A stretch of DNA of 39,423 nucleotides from an uncultured Actinomycetes bacterium (GCA_903852585.1 CAINRG010000052.1:1-39423), one strand, 5' to 3'; numbered from the stretch's first letter, positions 1-9,342 are shown. Program-made: numbers and translations. Notes: a model not told the origin generated them from the letters alone.

Positions 1-1068
1 CGCGCTGACAGTCGCCGAGCCAACCACGCGATCGCCATCATAAATTACAAGGCCCTGGCCTGCGGCAAGTCCGAGAAGTGGCTCATCGAGCTCTGCAAAT
101 ATTTGGGAACCGTCGCTTCGATATTCGCAAGGAAGCGGAGTGCCGTGGGCGCGCACTTGTGCAAATCCACGATATCTCACACCGCTCTCTGGAACCGGTC
201 CACACCAAATTGCTTTCTCGCCTTCAATATGTGAAATCGCGAGCGCTTCCTTTGCTCCGACGACAACAGTGTTTGTCTTTGGTTCAATCTTTAAAACATA
301 ACGAGGATTTCCACCTTCTGTCGGAACAGAAAGATGTAATCCACGACGCTGCCCAATTGTGTAGGTATATGCGCCTTGATGCTCACCTACAGTCTTTCCA
401 TCTTCATCAACGATTGGTCCGCTTTCACTTCCTAAACGATCGCGAAGCCATCCAGCATTGTTTCCAGAAGGAATAAAACAAATATCATGTGAGTCGGGTT
501 TGTTTGCGACATAAAGACCGCGCTTTTTTGCCTCGACACGAATATCTTCTTTAACGGTATCGCCCAAGGGAAAAAGAGCGCCGTCGAGTTGCTCCTTATT
601 GAGAACAGCTAATACATACGATTGATCTTTGCCAGGATCTATGGCTCTATGCATTGTGCGGCCATGTTCAGTCTCACGCATTTGTGCATAATGACCTGTC
701 GCAACTGCATCAAAACCAAGTCCCTTTGCTCGTTCGAGAACGGCTGCGAATTTAATCTTTTCGTTGCATCGAAGGCATGGGTTTGGGGTGCGTCCATTTG
801 CATATTCCTCAATGAAGTTTTCAACGACACCTTCATGAAATTCTTCTGCCATGTCCCAGATATAAAAAGGTATACCAATCATGTCTGCTGCGCGCCGAGC
901 ATCGTGACTATCTTCGATCGTGCAACATCCTCGTGCACCACTTCGATACTTTTGAGGATTACTTGAAAGTGCCAGGTGTACGCCAATCGCCTCATGACCT
1001 TGATCATGAATGCGAGCTGCGGCAACTGCAGAATCGACGCCGCCTGACATTGCTACGACTATCTTCAT
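1..1068 (-). CDS. mnmA: tRNA-specific 2-thiouridylase MnmA (3' end cut by window edge)
   Basis: This cytoplasmic enzyme activates U34 of Lys, Glu and Gln tRNAs with ATP and transfers persulfide sulfur to make 2-thiouridine. The frame is open from the ATG at 1068 to base 1. It starts with the PP-loop MSGGVDSAVAA (residues 7-17), and has the catalytic-type NPCLRC motif (Cys98, Cys101) and a DICFIP cysteine motif near residue 200. It ends in the conserved beta-barrel tail GQGLVIYDGDRVVGSAT, so only a few residues are missing at most. Its ATG overlaps the stop of the desulfurase gene (ATGA), implying translational coupling to its likely sulfur donor. The same gene pair (iscS, trmU) lies downstream of the etf genes in mycobacteria. 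Confidence 0.96.
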   Translation of the reverse strand, partial: MKIVVAMSGGVDSAVAAARIHDQGHEAIGVHLALSSNPQKYRSGARGCCTIEDSHDARRAADMIGIPFYIWDMAEEFHEGVVENFIEEYANGRTPNPCLRCNEKIKFAAVLERAKGLGFDAVATGHYAQMRETEHGRTMHRAIDPGKDQSYVLAVLNKEQLDGALFPLGDTVKEDIRVEAKKRGLYVANKPDSHDICFIPSGNNAGWLRDRLGSESGPIVDEDGKTVGEHQGAYTYTIGQRRGLHLSVPTEGGNPRYVLKIEPKTNTVVVGAKEALAISHIEGEKAIWCGPVPESGVRYRGFAQVRAHGTPLPCEYRSDGSQIFAELDEPLLGLAAGQGLVIYDGDRVVGSATVSA

Positions 1069-2201
1069 ATTTTTGCCTTCTTTACTACGTCGGCAATGAC
1101 TGAACGCAGGGCGCTTATATCTTCTTCAGTAGATGTAAAACCTAATGAAAAGCGAACAGTTGAATCCGCTTCAGATTCGCTCAGCCCCATCGCCAGTAAG
1201 ACATGGCTCGGACGTTGCACACCTGCACTGCACGCTGAACCTTGTGAAGCAGAAATTCCAGCCATATCAAGAAGAACAAGTAGCCCTTCATTTTTTGTGC
1301 CAGGGAAGGTCACATTCACAATCGTTGGAAGGGATGCATCAAAAGAACCATTTACTCGCGCATCGGGTACGGATGTAGAGATTGCAGAACGGAGCTTGGA
1401 ACGAAGTTCGTTCATGCGATGAGAATTTTCGTTCATATTCATTAAAGCCTGATCTACAGCTGTTGCAAAAGAGATAATTCCAGGAGCATTGACTGTGCTT
1501 GAGCGAATGTCACGTTCTTGTCCTCCCCCATGAAGAAGTGGCGTGATATCCATTCCTCGCTTAAGGATGAGCGCTGCGACTCCTAGAGGTCCCCCTAGCT
1601 TATGCGCGCTGATTGTTGCCGATGTAACACCAAGGGCCTTGTAGTCAAAAACAACTTTTCCAAAACTTTGGACCGCATCGGTGTGTACTGGAATTCCCGC
1701 TGCAATTTTTACAACTTCGACAATAGGTTGCAGCGTTCCAACCTCATTATTGGAATGCATCACAGAAATGAGCGCGATGTCCTCTCGATTTTCTTCAACG
1801 ATTTTCGCGAGAGAGACCAGATCAAGAATTCCCTCTGATGAAACGGGGGCAAATATTGCCTTTGCTCCTTCGTGAGAAACAAGCCATTCCACAGGATCGA
1901 CGATTGCATGATGTTCAATTGATGATAGAACGATTGTCTTCTTAGATGGATCTGCCCAGAAGAGCCCTTTTATTGCAAGATTATTTGCTTCGGTTCCAGA
2001 TGAAGTAAAAATAATTTCAGATGCATCACACCCGGCCGCGCGAGCAATGAGTTCGCGAGATTCTTCTACCGATTTGCGCACAGCACGTCCCTGAGCATGA
2101 AGGCTTGAGGCGTTTCCAACCTCAGCCATTTGGCGTGAATATGCATCGATGGCAGCAGGATGCATCGGCGTGGTCGCCGCATGATCCAAGTAAATTGCCA
2201 T
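1065..2201 (-). CDS. NifS/IscS-type cysteine desulfurase
   Basis: A class V aminotransferase-fold PLP enzyme of 378 residues, full length for the family. It takes sulfur from cysteine to form an enzyme persulfide. The sequence shows LDHAATTP at the N-terminus, the PLP-binding Lys201 in SATISAHKLGG, and the mobile persulfide Cys324 in GSACSAG. It lies 26 bp after etfA and overlaps mnmA by 4 bp. This suggests that its main job here is sulfur supply for tRNA thiolation, though Fe-S cluster assembly is also possible. I cannot tell IscS from NifS function by sequence alone. Confidence 0.95.
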   Translation of the reverse strand: MAIYLDHAATTPMHPAAIDAYSRQMAEVGNASSLHAQGRAVRKSVEESRELIARAAGCDASEIIFTSSGTEANNLAIKGLFWADPSKKTIVLSSIEHHAIVDPVEWLVSHEGAKAIFAPVSSEGILDLVSLAKIVEENREDIALISVMHSNNEVGTLQPIVEVVKIAAGIPVHTDAVQSFGKVVFDYKALGVTSATISAHKLGGPLGVAALILKRGMDITPLLHGGGQERDIRSSTVNAPGIISFATAVDQALMNMNENSHRMNELRSKLRSAISTSVPDARVNGSFDASLPTIVNVTFPGTKNEGLLVLLDMAGISASQGSACSAGVQRPSHVLLAMGLSESEADSTVRFSLGFTSTEEDISALRSVIADVVKKAKI

Positions 2202-2227
2202 TGGGCAATTCTAGGGTGCCGTAGGAG

Positions 2228-3169
2228 TTACTGAATTTCCTTCAAAGCCGCGCTTGCCTGAGGCAATACAGCGAAAAGGTCTCCCACAACGCCGAAATCT
2301 GCAACGTCAAAGATTGGGGCTTCTGGGTCTTTATTAATTGCCACAATCGTTTTACTTGTCTGCATTCCTGCTCGGTGTTGGATAGCGCCAGAAATTCCGG
2401 AGGCAACATAGAGCTGGGGGCTTACAGTTTTGCCGGTCTGCCCAACCTGATGTGAATGTGGATACCACCCAGCATCTGTTGCAGCACGAGATGCTCCAAC
2501 GGCTGCGCCGAGAATATCTGCAAGCTCTTCAACGGGAGCAAAGTTCCCATCAGTTCCGCGTCCACCAGAAACAACTATCGAAGCTTCTGTCAGCTCTGGT
2601 CGACCGCCTTTAACCGCAGGCTCAACAGATGTCACAACTGCTTTATCTGCTCCATCAAATGTCACAGAAAAATTCTCAACAGTTGGTGTACCGCTACCTA
2701 CTTCAACTTCAATGGAGTTTGAGCGAAGTGTCACAATCGGAGTTCCATGACCGACTAATGAGTGGACAGTCGTTGAACCACCAAAGACAGATTGTGTTGC
2801 TGTCAGAGTTGAATCGATATCAATCGCATCAGTAATCAGACCAGAATCACATCGAACAGCTAGTCGGCCGGCAATCTCTTTTCCGCGAGCAGATGATGTA
2901 ATCAACACTGCAGTGGGATTCACTTTTGCAACAACTTGCGAAAGACCTTGGGCAGTTGCACCAACAGAGTATTTTTCAAATTCCACACCATCGCAAACAA
3001 TCACTGTGTTGATTGCAAAAGAAGAGAGCTGTGGGATCAATGCTGCTGATTGAGAGGAACAGATCACAGCAGTGACTTCTCCTATCCGCTTTCCAAATGT
3101 TGCAAGTTCGCCCACTGAACGTGGAACAACTCCACCAACATGATCAACAAGAATCAGTACCGCGCTCAT
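2228..3169 (-). CDS. etfA: Electron transfer flavoprotein alpha subunit
   Basis: This is the FAD-binding subunit of the soluble heterodimer that takes electrons from acyl-CoA and related dehydrogenases and passes them toward the quinone pool. The protein has 313 residues, normal for EtfA. The C-terminal FAD domain shows the family signature [20 protein letters not shown] followed by [17 protein letters not shown]. The start ATG overlaps the etfB stop (ATGA, 3166-3169), so the two subunits are translationally coupled. No ETF dehydrogenase or acyl-CoA dehydrogenase gene lies in this window. Confidence 0.96.
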   Translation of the reverse strand: MSAVLILVDHVGGVVPRSVGELATFGKRIGEVTAVICSSQSAALIPQLSSFAINTVIVCDGVEFEKYSVGATAQGLSQVVAKVNPTAVLITSSARGKEIAGRLAVRCDSGLITDAIDIDSTLTATQSVFGGSTTVHSLVGHGTPIVTLRSNSIEVEVGSGTPTVENFSVTFDGADKAVVTSVEPAVKGGRPELTEASIVVSGGRGTDGNFAPVEELADILGAAVGASRAATDAGWYPHSHQVGQTGKTVSPQLYVASGISGAIQHRAGMQTSKTIVAINKDPEAPIFDVADFGVVGDLFAVLPQASAALKEIQ

Positions 3170-3957
3170 ACGATTCTCCTCTCTTGAAGAAATGCGACCA
3201 ATTTCTTGCCGCCATCTCCTTCATCAACAATCTTTATTCCGGCACCACGAGGTGGGCGCACTGCAGAATCCTTCACACCACTCCATGCACTCTGTACAGA
3301 AACGCCAATATCTGAAAGAGTTTTTATTGCAATAATCTTTTTCTTTGCAGCCATGATTCCCTTAAATGATGGGTACCGAGGTTCATTAATTTTTTCTACA
3401 ACGCTTAGAACAACAGGTAGTGGGGCGCTCATCTGTTCAACGCCGAATTCTGTTTGACGTGCGATAGAAATCGTTGCGCCATTGACCATGACGCTTCCGG
3501 CAAATGTGAGCTGGGCAAAACCCAAACGCTCGGCGAGCATCGCAGGAACAACACTCATGCGAGCATCGGTAGATTCAGTTCCGCAGATCACCAGGTCATA
3601 CCCACCATCGCGAATGGCGGCAGCAAGAACAGCTGAGGTAGCGAGCGCATCGCTTCCGACGAGTGCGGGATCGGTGATGACAATTGCATCATCTGCTCCC
3701 ATGGAAAGAGCCTTTCGAACGGCTTCACTTGCTCGTTCTGGTCCCATAGAAATAACCGTGATGGTGTGGCCACTACCCTCACCCGCTTCATTCGTAGGAG
3801 AATTTGCTTCAACAATTTTGAGGGCTTCTTCCACTGCATATTCATCAAGATCATTGAGAACTGCATCCACTCCAGCGCGGTCGAGTAGGCCATCGCTTCC
3901 CATCTTCTTCTCTGCCCAAGAATCTGGCACCTGCTTCACGCAAACAGCTATTTTCAT
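3166..3957 (-). CDS. etfB: Electron transfer flavoprotein beta subunit
   Basis: Partner of EtfA; the beta subunit binds AMP and contacts the dehydrogenase partners. It has 263 residues and begins with the typical MKIAVCVKQVPDS, and carries the ETF-beta signature region with LVICGTESTDARMSVVPAMLA near residues 120-140. It is the first gene of an etfB-etfA-desulfurase-mnmA unit, the same order as mycobacterial fixA-fixB-(...)-iscS-trmU. A TAGCAT hexamer sits 7 nt upstream of the ATG, suggesting a leaderless or nearly leaderless transcript. Confidence 0.96.
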   Translation of the reverse strand: MKIAVCVKQVPDSWAEKKMGSDGLLDRAGVDAVLNDLDEYAVEEALKIVEANSPTNEAGEGSGHTITVISMGPERASEAVRKALSMGADDAIVITDPALVGSDALATSAVLAAAIRDGGYDLVICGTESTDARMSVVPAMLAERLGFAQLTFAGSVMVNGATISIARQTEFGVEQMSAPLPVVLSVVEKINEPRYPSFKGIMAAKKKIIAIKTLSDIGVSVQSAWSGVKDSAVRPPRGAGIKIVDEGDGGKKLVAFLQERRIV

Positions 3958-3970
3958 GAGCGTAATGCTA
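3958..3970 (-). promoter_or_regulatory. Putative -10 element, leaderless start of etfB
   Basis: TAGCAT (3970-3965, minus strand) matches the actinobacterial -10 consensus TANNNT and lies 7 nt from the etfB ATG. No Shine-Dalgarno sequence lies between them. I see no clear -35 element. Confidence 0.5.
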
Positions 3971-4029
3971 CTGGTCGGTAACAGCTTTGCAAGCGTGATT
4001 TTCTATTCATCTTCCCTTCAGAGACACGT

Positions 4030-4052
4030 AACCTCAATCTCGCCTTGAGGTT
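4030..4052. promoter_or_regulatory. Perfect 8-bp inverted repeat between etfB and the glycosyltransferase gene
   Basis: AACCTCAA, 7 nt, TTGAGGTT. It lies in the 119-bp divergent intergenic region, 24 bp before the glycosyltransferase start at 4077, and that start has no TANNNT at 6-7 nt. It could be an operator for a dimeric regulator or a hairpin in a leader transcript. There is no T-tract, so a terminator is unlikely. Confidence 0.45.
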
Positions 4053-4076
4053 GCCCTCTGCACTCACCCTGCTTCC

Positions 4077-5213
4077 ATGAGAGTTGGAATCGTTACAGAA
4101 TCATTTCTCCCTCAAATTAATGGGGTCACTAACTCCGTTCTCCGCGTTCTTGAATATCTTGAATCCGAAGGTCATCAAGCAATGGTGATCGCTCCTGAAA
4201 GTGAAGGTGGGGCGAAGGAATACCGAGGATTTAAGGTGAAGAGAGCGCCATCTCTTCCTGTTCAATCGGTCTTACCGGTGGGAATGCCTTTTGGGTTACC
4301 GACGAAAAGATTGGAATATTTGCTCGACGGTTTTACCCCAGATGTTGTCCACCTGGCATCGCCACTCATTTTGGGAGCGTATGCTGCAAAAGTTTGCAAG
4401 AAATTGCACATTCCCACAGTGTCGATTTATCAAACAGACATTGCTGGATTTGCTCGGCATTACGGTTTGAACGCCGCGCATAGTTCTCTTCGCAAGGTTG
4501 TTGGAAAAATTCATTCATCAACCAATCGCACACTTGCTCCATCTACGTCTGCAATTCGAGAATTAGAAGATCTAGGCGTGGAAAATCTGCACTTGTGGCG
4601 TCGAGGCGTCAACACAATTCTCTTTCATCCGTCAACGCGCTCAGAGGCACTTCGTGATTCATGGGGTGCCTCTGAAAAGTTAATTATCGGTTACGTCGGA
4701 CGACTTGCAAATGAGAAAAGAATTACAGATCTTAAAGTTTTACATGAAGACCCTCGTATCCAACTCGTTCTTGTGGGAGAAGGCCCTTCAGGACAAAAAC
4801 TTCGCCGAGAGCTACCGCGCGCCATCTTTGCTGGTTTTCGTAGTGGAAATGACTTGGCTTCCCATTATGCAAGTTTTGATTTATTCATTCATCCTGGACC
4901 AAACGAAACTTTTTGCCAGGCTGTTCAAGAAGCACTTGCTTCAGGTGTGCCGTGCATCGTTCCACAAACTGGTGGTCCTGCTGATCTTGTGAAGAATGCA
5001 AAGACCGGATACATCGTGCCTACGCATGTACCGGAGACTTTGACGGCTGCAGTCGATCACTTTCTATTACGGGCCAATAGAGAACAAATGCGGATCGATT
5101 CTCGATCATCGGTGCAAGAGCGCACATGGACGCACGTGAATTCACAACTCATTCGACATTATGAAGAAACCATTCGCGATTGCTCAAAGTTACGGGAAGG
5201 GAGCGCCGCATGA
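4077..5213 (+). CDS. GT4 glycosyltransferase, MgtA-like mannosyltransferase
   Basis: A GT-B fold retaining glycosyltransferase of 378 residues. The N-terminal half starts MRVGIVTESFLPQINGVTNS and includes DVVHLASPLILGAYAA and TDIAGFARHYG. The C-terminal half has GYVGRLANEKR and the catalytic E-x7-E element in HPGPNETFCQAVQEALASG, followed by the nucleotide-sugar loop GGPADLV. The overall pattern resembles actinobacterial GDP-mannose-dependent alpha-mannosyltransferases (MgtA/PimB group) that build membrane glycolipids on the cytoplasmic face. Donor and acceptor cannot be read from the sequence. It is the first gene of a three-gene unit with a second GT4 and an SGNH hydrolase. Confidence 0.88.
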   Translation: MRVGIVTESFLPQINGVTNSVLRVLEYLESEGHQAMVIAPESEGGAKEYRGFKVKRAPSLPVQSVLPVGMPFGLPTKRLEYLLDGFTPDVVHLASPLILGAYAAKVCKKLHIPTVSIYQTDIAGFARHYGLNAAHSSLRKVVGKIHSSTNRTLAPSTSAIRELEDLGVENLHLWRRGVNTILFHPSTRSEALRDSWGASEKLIIGYVGRLANEKRITDLKVLHEDPRIQLVLVGEGPSGQKLRRELPRAIFAGFRSGNDLASHYASFDLFIHPGPNETFCQAVQEALASGVPCIVPQTGGPADLVKNAKTGYIVPTHVPETLTAAVDHFLLRANREQMRIDSRSSVQERTWTHVNSQLIRHYEETIRDCSKLREGSAA

Positions 5214-6385
5214 GAATTGTTCATGTTGCAAATTTTTACGGTCCGAATTCAGGTGGAATCAAAACAACCCTTCACGAACTCGGAAAGGGTTACCAGGCTT
5301 ATGGTCACGAATTCATCTACATCGTCCCCGGCATCAATCGCGTTGAGGAGATAACACCGTACGGTCGCAAAATCACTCTCCCCGGAGTGGCCCTGCCCCA
5401 AAGTGGTGGCTACCGAATCATTCGGAATAATTGTGATTTAAAGGCTCTTCTAGAAAAACTCAAGCCAGATCGCCTTGAAGTGTCTGATCGATTCACTCTT
5501 ACTTCACTTGGCAAATGGGCAAAAGAGAATCAAATTCCATCTGTAGTTTTCAGTCACGAAACGCTGCGAGGTCTGGTCGATCGATTCCTTCCAGGTTTAC
5601 CGAATTTTCTTAAGAAAAAAATCGTGAATTGGCACAACACACGCCTTGCTGAAAGCTTTGATCATGTAGTGGCAACTACTAACTTTGCTTCCAAAGAATT
5701 TCATGACATCGGAGCTGAAAATCTAGTTCGCGTTTCCCTTGGTGTCGATCTTCAAACTTTTCATCCAGATTTACGCTCTGAAGAGTTGCGACAGGAGATG
5801 CTGAAAGGTTCGCGAGTATTACTTGTTCACTGCGGACGGATGTCACGCGAGAAGGAACCACAGCGAAGCATCGATGCATTGGAAATTCTTTTGAAGAGAG
5901 GAATTTCAGCCCGACTTGTCTATGTCGGCACCGGGCCCATGTGGCACAAACTTCGTAAGCGTGCTGAAGGTATGCCTGTGGATTTTCTTGGCTATATTGC
6001 CGATAGACATCGTGTTGCAAAAATTCTTGCAAGCTCGGATATTTCTATGGCACCAGGTCCGCTTGAAACATTCTGTCTAGCCGCCTTGGAATCGCTTGCA
6101 AGTGGCACACCTGTTGTGGCATCAAGCAGTAGTGCCGTTGGTGAGTTTTTATTGCATAGCCAAAATCATCCAGCCGGTGCCATCGCAAGCGATCAACGAT
6201 TTGCATTTGCCCACTCCATTCAACACCTTCTCAAGCGTCCTCGTCTTCGCGTTACGGCAAGAGAGGTTGCAGAATCACTTCCTTGGGACGCAACAGTGAG
6301 GAATATGTTGATGTTGCATGATGCCCTTGAACCTCAAATGGATCTGCCCCCTCTGGAAGTGCGAAAAAGTTTGAAGGTCGCATAA
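5210..6385 (+). CDS. GT4 glycosyltransferase (second of tandem pair)
   Basis: A 391-residue GT-B glycosyltransferase, a distant paralogue of the upstream gene. The start is placed at ATG 5210, which overlaps the preceding stop (ATGA), follows a purine-rich GGGAAGGGAG stretch, and begins MRIVHVANFYGPNSGGI as the family does. A TTG at 5180 would add ten residues and is less likely. The donor-side domain has HCGRMSREKEPQ and the E-x7-E element in APGPLETFCLAALESLASG. Translational coupling suggests that both enzymes work on one glycan or glycolipid. The specificity is unknown. Confidence 0.87.
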   Translation: MRIVHVANFYGPNSGGIKTTLHELGKGYQAYGHEFIYIVPGINRVEEITPYGRKITLPGVALPQSGGYRIIRNNCDLKALLEKLKPDRLEVSDRFTLTSLGKWAKENQIPSVVFSHETLRGLVDRFLPGLPNFLKKKIVNWHNTRLAESFDHVVATTNFASKEFHDIGAENLVRVSLGVDLQTFHPDLRSEELRQEMLKGSRVLLVHCGRMSREKEPQRSIDALEILLKRGISARLVYVGTGPMWHKLRKRAEGMPVDFLGYIADRHRVAKILASSDISMAPGPLETFCLAALESLASGTPVVASSSSAVGEFLLHSQNHPAGAIASDQRFAFAHSIQHLLKRPRLRVTAREVAESLPWDATVRNMLMLHDALEPQMDLPPLEVRKSLKVA

Positions 6386-7167
6386 TGTTTATGGCGCCAA
6401 CACTTACATTCGCAGTAATTGGAGATAGCGCCGCATATGGCACCGGGGATACTGATCCATCAGGAAACCCACGAGGGTGGGCGCACTACCTCAAGGAAAG
6501 CTTTCGAGACGATGTGAACTACTTCAATTTCTCACGCCCGGGAGCGCAATCAACGGAGGTTAAAAATGTCCAGCTGCCGAAAGCTCTCCAGGTGGATCCA
6601 GATATTTGTGCAGTTATTGTTGGTGGAAACGACTTATTGCGAAATGGATTTGATCCAGAGTTACTACACCAAAATTTAGTTTCGACCTGTCGGGACCTCC
6701 TCTCTCGCGGAAGTGAAATCTTGATGGTGCAACTTCATGATCCTGGCGAGCTACTACGTATCCCCCGGCTTCTCAAACGAGTTCTTCGCAGGCGTGTGAA
6801 TGCAGTAAATGCTGTCTATGAAAAAGTTGCACAAGATTTAGAAATAATTCTCATTCGCACTCGGGAAATACCTCATGTGCATGATTTAAGAAATTGGCAT
6901 ATCGATCGAATGCATCCGGCCCGACCAGGACATCAACTCTTGGCTCGCGAAATGGCTGAGCAACTTAGGCGACGTGGGTGGAATCTTGGCTTGCCTGGCT
7001 TTGTCCCCGCCGACAAAGCTTCACAATCAAAAGAAATTCTCTGGCTCATTCGAAATGGTCTGCCATGGTTTCTCAAGCGCTCTGTGGATTTACTCCCTGT
7101 TGCAGTCCTTCTTATGGCTATTGAATTTTTACGAGTACTTAGGGAGTTTGTATTACAAACCCGCTAG
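6385..7167 (+). CDS. SGNH/GDSL-family hydrolase with C-terminal membrane helix
   Basis: A 260-residue serine esterase/lipase-like protein. Block I is VIGDSAAYGTG (Ser nucleophile near residue 13), the GGND block is VIVGGNDLLR, and the DxxH block is IDRMHPARPGH. There is no N-terminal signal peptide. After the catalytic domain the tail turns hydrophobic (SVDLLPVAVLLMAIEFL, roughly residues 228-250), which I read as a single C-terminal transmembrane anchor that would leave the catalytic domain in the cytoplasm. The start shares one base with the preceding stop (TAATG), so it is coupled to the two glycosyltransferases and may trim an acyl group of their product. Confidence 0.87.
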   Translation: MFMAPTLTFAVIGDSAAYGTGDTDPSGNPRGWAHYLKESFRDDVNYFNFSRPGAQSTEVKNVQLPKALQVDPDICAVIVGGNDLLRNGFDPELLHQNLVSTCRDLLSRGSEILMVQLHDPGELLRIPRLLKRVLRRRVNAVNAVYEKVAQDLEIILIRTREIPHVHDLRNWHIDRMHPARPGHQLLAREMAEQLRRRGWNLGLPGFVPADKASQSKEILWLIRNGLPWFLKRSVDLLPVAVLLMAIEFLRVLREFVLQTR

Positions 7168-7176
7168 GGTGCTTTC
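7165..7176 (+). promoter_or_regulatory. Putative -10 element, leaderless start of glgX
   Basis: TAGGGT (7165-7170) lies exactly 6 nt before the GTG start at 7177 and overlaps the stop codon of the SGNH gene. There is no Shine-Dalgarno match in the gap. This suggests that glgX has its own leaderless transcript besides any read-through. Confidence 0.5.
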
Positions 7177-9288
7177 GTGAAACCAGCAGATCCACGCTAC
7201 CTGGGCTCCTACCTCACTGAGGAGGGAGCAAACTTTGCGATTTGGGCAGCAGCTGCCGATGCTGTGGAGATATGCCTCTTTAACGAGGTCAATGGAAAGA
7301 TTCTTGAGACTCGCTTCGCGCTCTCCCACCGCGATGGCCCAATCTTTCATGGATATCTAGCTGGAGTAAAAGCTGGGCAACGTTACGGCTTTCGCGTCTA
7401 TGGTCCATGGCGACCTGAAGAAGGTTGGCGATTTAATCCCAACAAACTTCTCATTGATCCCTATGCCCATCTTCTTGATGGAGAAGTTCAATACGTTCCT
7501 GAAATTTATGGCCACCAAGCAAGCGATGGTGAAGGAAATGGCGATAACACCGTCATGGATACGCGCGATTCGGCTGGATTTGTTCCGTATTCAGTCGTGG
7601 TGGATTTGGATAAGCGCCATGTAAAGCACATGAATAAGCCGTGGACAAAGATGGTTATTTATGAAGCACATGTTCGCGGCCTCACTATTTTTAATGAAGA
7701 GATTCCAGAAAACGAGCGAGGAACATATAAGGCCCTTGGCCATCCCAGCACCATCGCCTATCTTCAGAAACTAGGAATCACAGCCCTTGAGCTGCTTCCA
7801 ATACATCACTTTATGACCGAGCCTTCCATTAGCGCTCGAGGGCGAGAAAATCATTGGGGCTATAACGCGCTCGCTTTCTCCGCTCCCCATCGCGCATATG
7901 CATCAACCGAGGATCCAATTTCTGAATTACAAACGGCGGTCCGCGCACTTCACGATGCAGGAATCGAAGTCATTCTCGATGTTGTGTACAACCACACGGC
8001 AGAAGGTGGCACAAATGGACCCACCTTGCACTTTCGAGGAATCGATAACAAAGGTTTCTATCGCCGAACTCACGGGGATACATATGCGGATGTAACAGGA
8101 TGTGGAAACACAGTCGATTCTCGCCGCACATGGGTTGTGCGCATGATTATTGACTCACTTCTTTTCTGGTCTGAAGTCATTGGCGTAGATGGCTTTCGCT
8201 TTGATTTGGCCACAGCATTAGCAAGAAATGAATATGGAATTGAAACGCATAGCTCTCTGATGACAGCGATTGTGGCTGAACCGCTGCTTCGTTCACGAAA
8301 GTTAATTGTTGAGCCGTGGGATATCGCCGGCTATGCACTAGGCGATTTCTCTCATCCGTGGCGCGAATGGAATGATCATTACCGCGACACTCTGCGCCAA
8401 TTCTGGCTTGCAAATCCATCACGCGGATATTCAGAAGGTGTTGGGGATTTTGCATCACGCTTGAGTGGATCTCATGACATTTTCTATTACAGAGGCCCAA
8501 CATCCTCCATCAATTTCATCACCGCACACGATGGATTTACATTGGCTGATCTGGTGCGTTATAACTCAAAGCACAATGAAGTAAATCTTGAAGAAAATCG
8601 AGATGGAAGTGATAACAACCGTTCTTGGAACGTTGGAGTTGAAGGTGAAACGAGTGATGAAAGCATTAACAAGATTCGCCATAAACTTCAAAAATCGATG
8701 CTTGCTTCCTTAATTCTCTCGACCGGAGTTCCGATGATCACCATGGGCGATGAAGTTGGTCGAACACAGTTTGGCTCTAATAACGCCTACTCACTTCCCA
8801 CAGATCACTCCTTGACATCACCCGAAGCTTTTAACGGAGGATGGGCGCTCAATTGGAATCCTGATGAAAATCAGCGGGATCTCTTTGAAACGGTTTCAAC
8901 GCTCAATTCACTTCGCTCAAAATATCTCAGCGATGTAATGAAAGAATTCTTCACCGGACAACTCGATCTTGCAACAAGTAGAAAAGATCTCGCATGGTTT
9001 CGTCGAAATGGCGAGGAGATGTCGAATGAATCATGGCACGAAGGAAATCGCACATATCTTTCAATGTTTGTCGATGCGACTGCAAACCAAGCCTTGCTCA
9101 TGCTTTTCAATGGAAGTACCGAAGAGCAAGAGTTCACGCTTCCTGATGAAAAATGGGGAACAGCATTTAGGTCTGTCTTTGATTCATCCATTCCCACTTC
9201 AAGTTTTGAACCATCCATTGCTGCTCCCAGCGGAGTGACAAAAGTCGCTTCACATGCTGCCCAAGTCTGGCTTGTGAACCGGAAATAA
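7177..9288 (+). CDS. glgX: Glycogen debranching enzyme GlgX (isoamylase type)
   Basis: A GH13 enzyme of 703 residues, normal for GlgX/TreX, which hydrolyses alpha-1,6 branches of glycogen or limit dextrin in the cytoplasm. An N-terminal CBM48-like domain (YLTEEGANFAIWAAAADAVEICLF) is followed by the catalytic barrel. The four GH13 regions are visible: DVVYNHTAEG, GFRFDLATALAR with the nucleophile Asp, IVEPWDIAGY with the acid-base Glu, and FITAHDGFTLADLV. The start is GTG; it is supported by the TAGGGT element 6 nt upstream. A nearby trehalose synthase gene pair (treY/treZ), often a neighbour of treX, is not present in this window. Confidence 0.93.
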   Translation: MKPADPRYLGSYLTEEGANFAIWAAAADAVEICLFNEVNGKILETRFALSHRDGPIFHGYLAGVKAGQRYGFRVYGPWRPEEGWRFNPNKLLIDPYAHLLDGEVQYVPEIYGHQASDGEGNGDNTVMDTRDSAGFVPYSVVVDLDKRHVKHMNKPWTKMVIYEAHVRGLTIFNEEIPENERGTYKALGHPSTIAYLQKLGITALELLPIHHFMTEPSISARGRENHWGYNALAFSAPHRAYASTEDPISELQTAVRALHDAGIEVILDVVYNHTAEGGTNGPTLHFRGIDNKGFYRRTHGDTYADVTGCGNTVDSRRTWVVRMIIDSLLFWSEVIGVDGFRFDLATALARNEYGIETHSSLMTAIVAEPLLRSRKLIVEPWDIAGYALGDFSHPWREWNDHYRDTLRQFWLANPSRGYSEGVGDFASRLSGSHDIFYYRGPTSSINFITAHDGFTLADLVRYNSKHNEVNLEENRDGSDNNRSWNVGVEGETSDESINKIRHKLQKSMLASLILSTGVPMITMGDEVGRTQFGSNNAYSLPTDHSLTSPEAFNGGWALNWNPDENQRDLFETVSTLNSLRSKYLSDVMKEFFTGQLDLATSRKDLAWFRRNGEEMSNESWHEGNRTYLSMFVDATANQALLMLFNGSTEEQEFTLPDEKWGTAFRSVFDSSIPTSSFEPSIAAPSGVTKVASHAAQVWLVNRK

Positions 9289-9330
9289 GCGCAACATTTG
9301 CGACTACCAGGCAGTATGAAAAGTAAGGAA

Positions 9331-9342
9331 TAAACTCTCACC
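9331..9342 (+). promoter_or_regulatory. Putative -10 element, leaderless start of fabD
   Basis: TAAACT (9331-9336) then 6 nt, then the fabD ATG at 9343. The 54-bp gap after glgX contains no strong ribosome-binding site at the usual distance, so leaderless initiation of the fab operon is the simplest reading. Confidence 0.55.

Noticed and set aside
78-476. A 132-codon plus-strand frame at the left edge
   Set aside because: It is antisense to mnmA, whose reading frame is open and fully conserved over this stretch.
9289-9305. CGCAA...TTGCG inverted repeat after glgX as a terminator
   Set aside because: The stem is only 5 bp and no T-tract follows.
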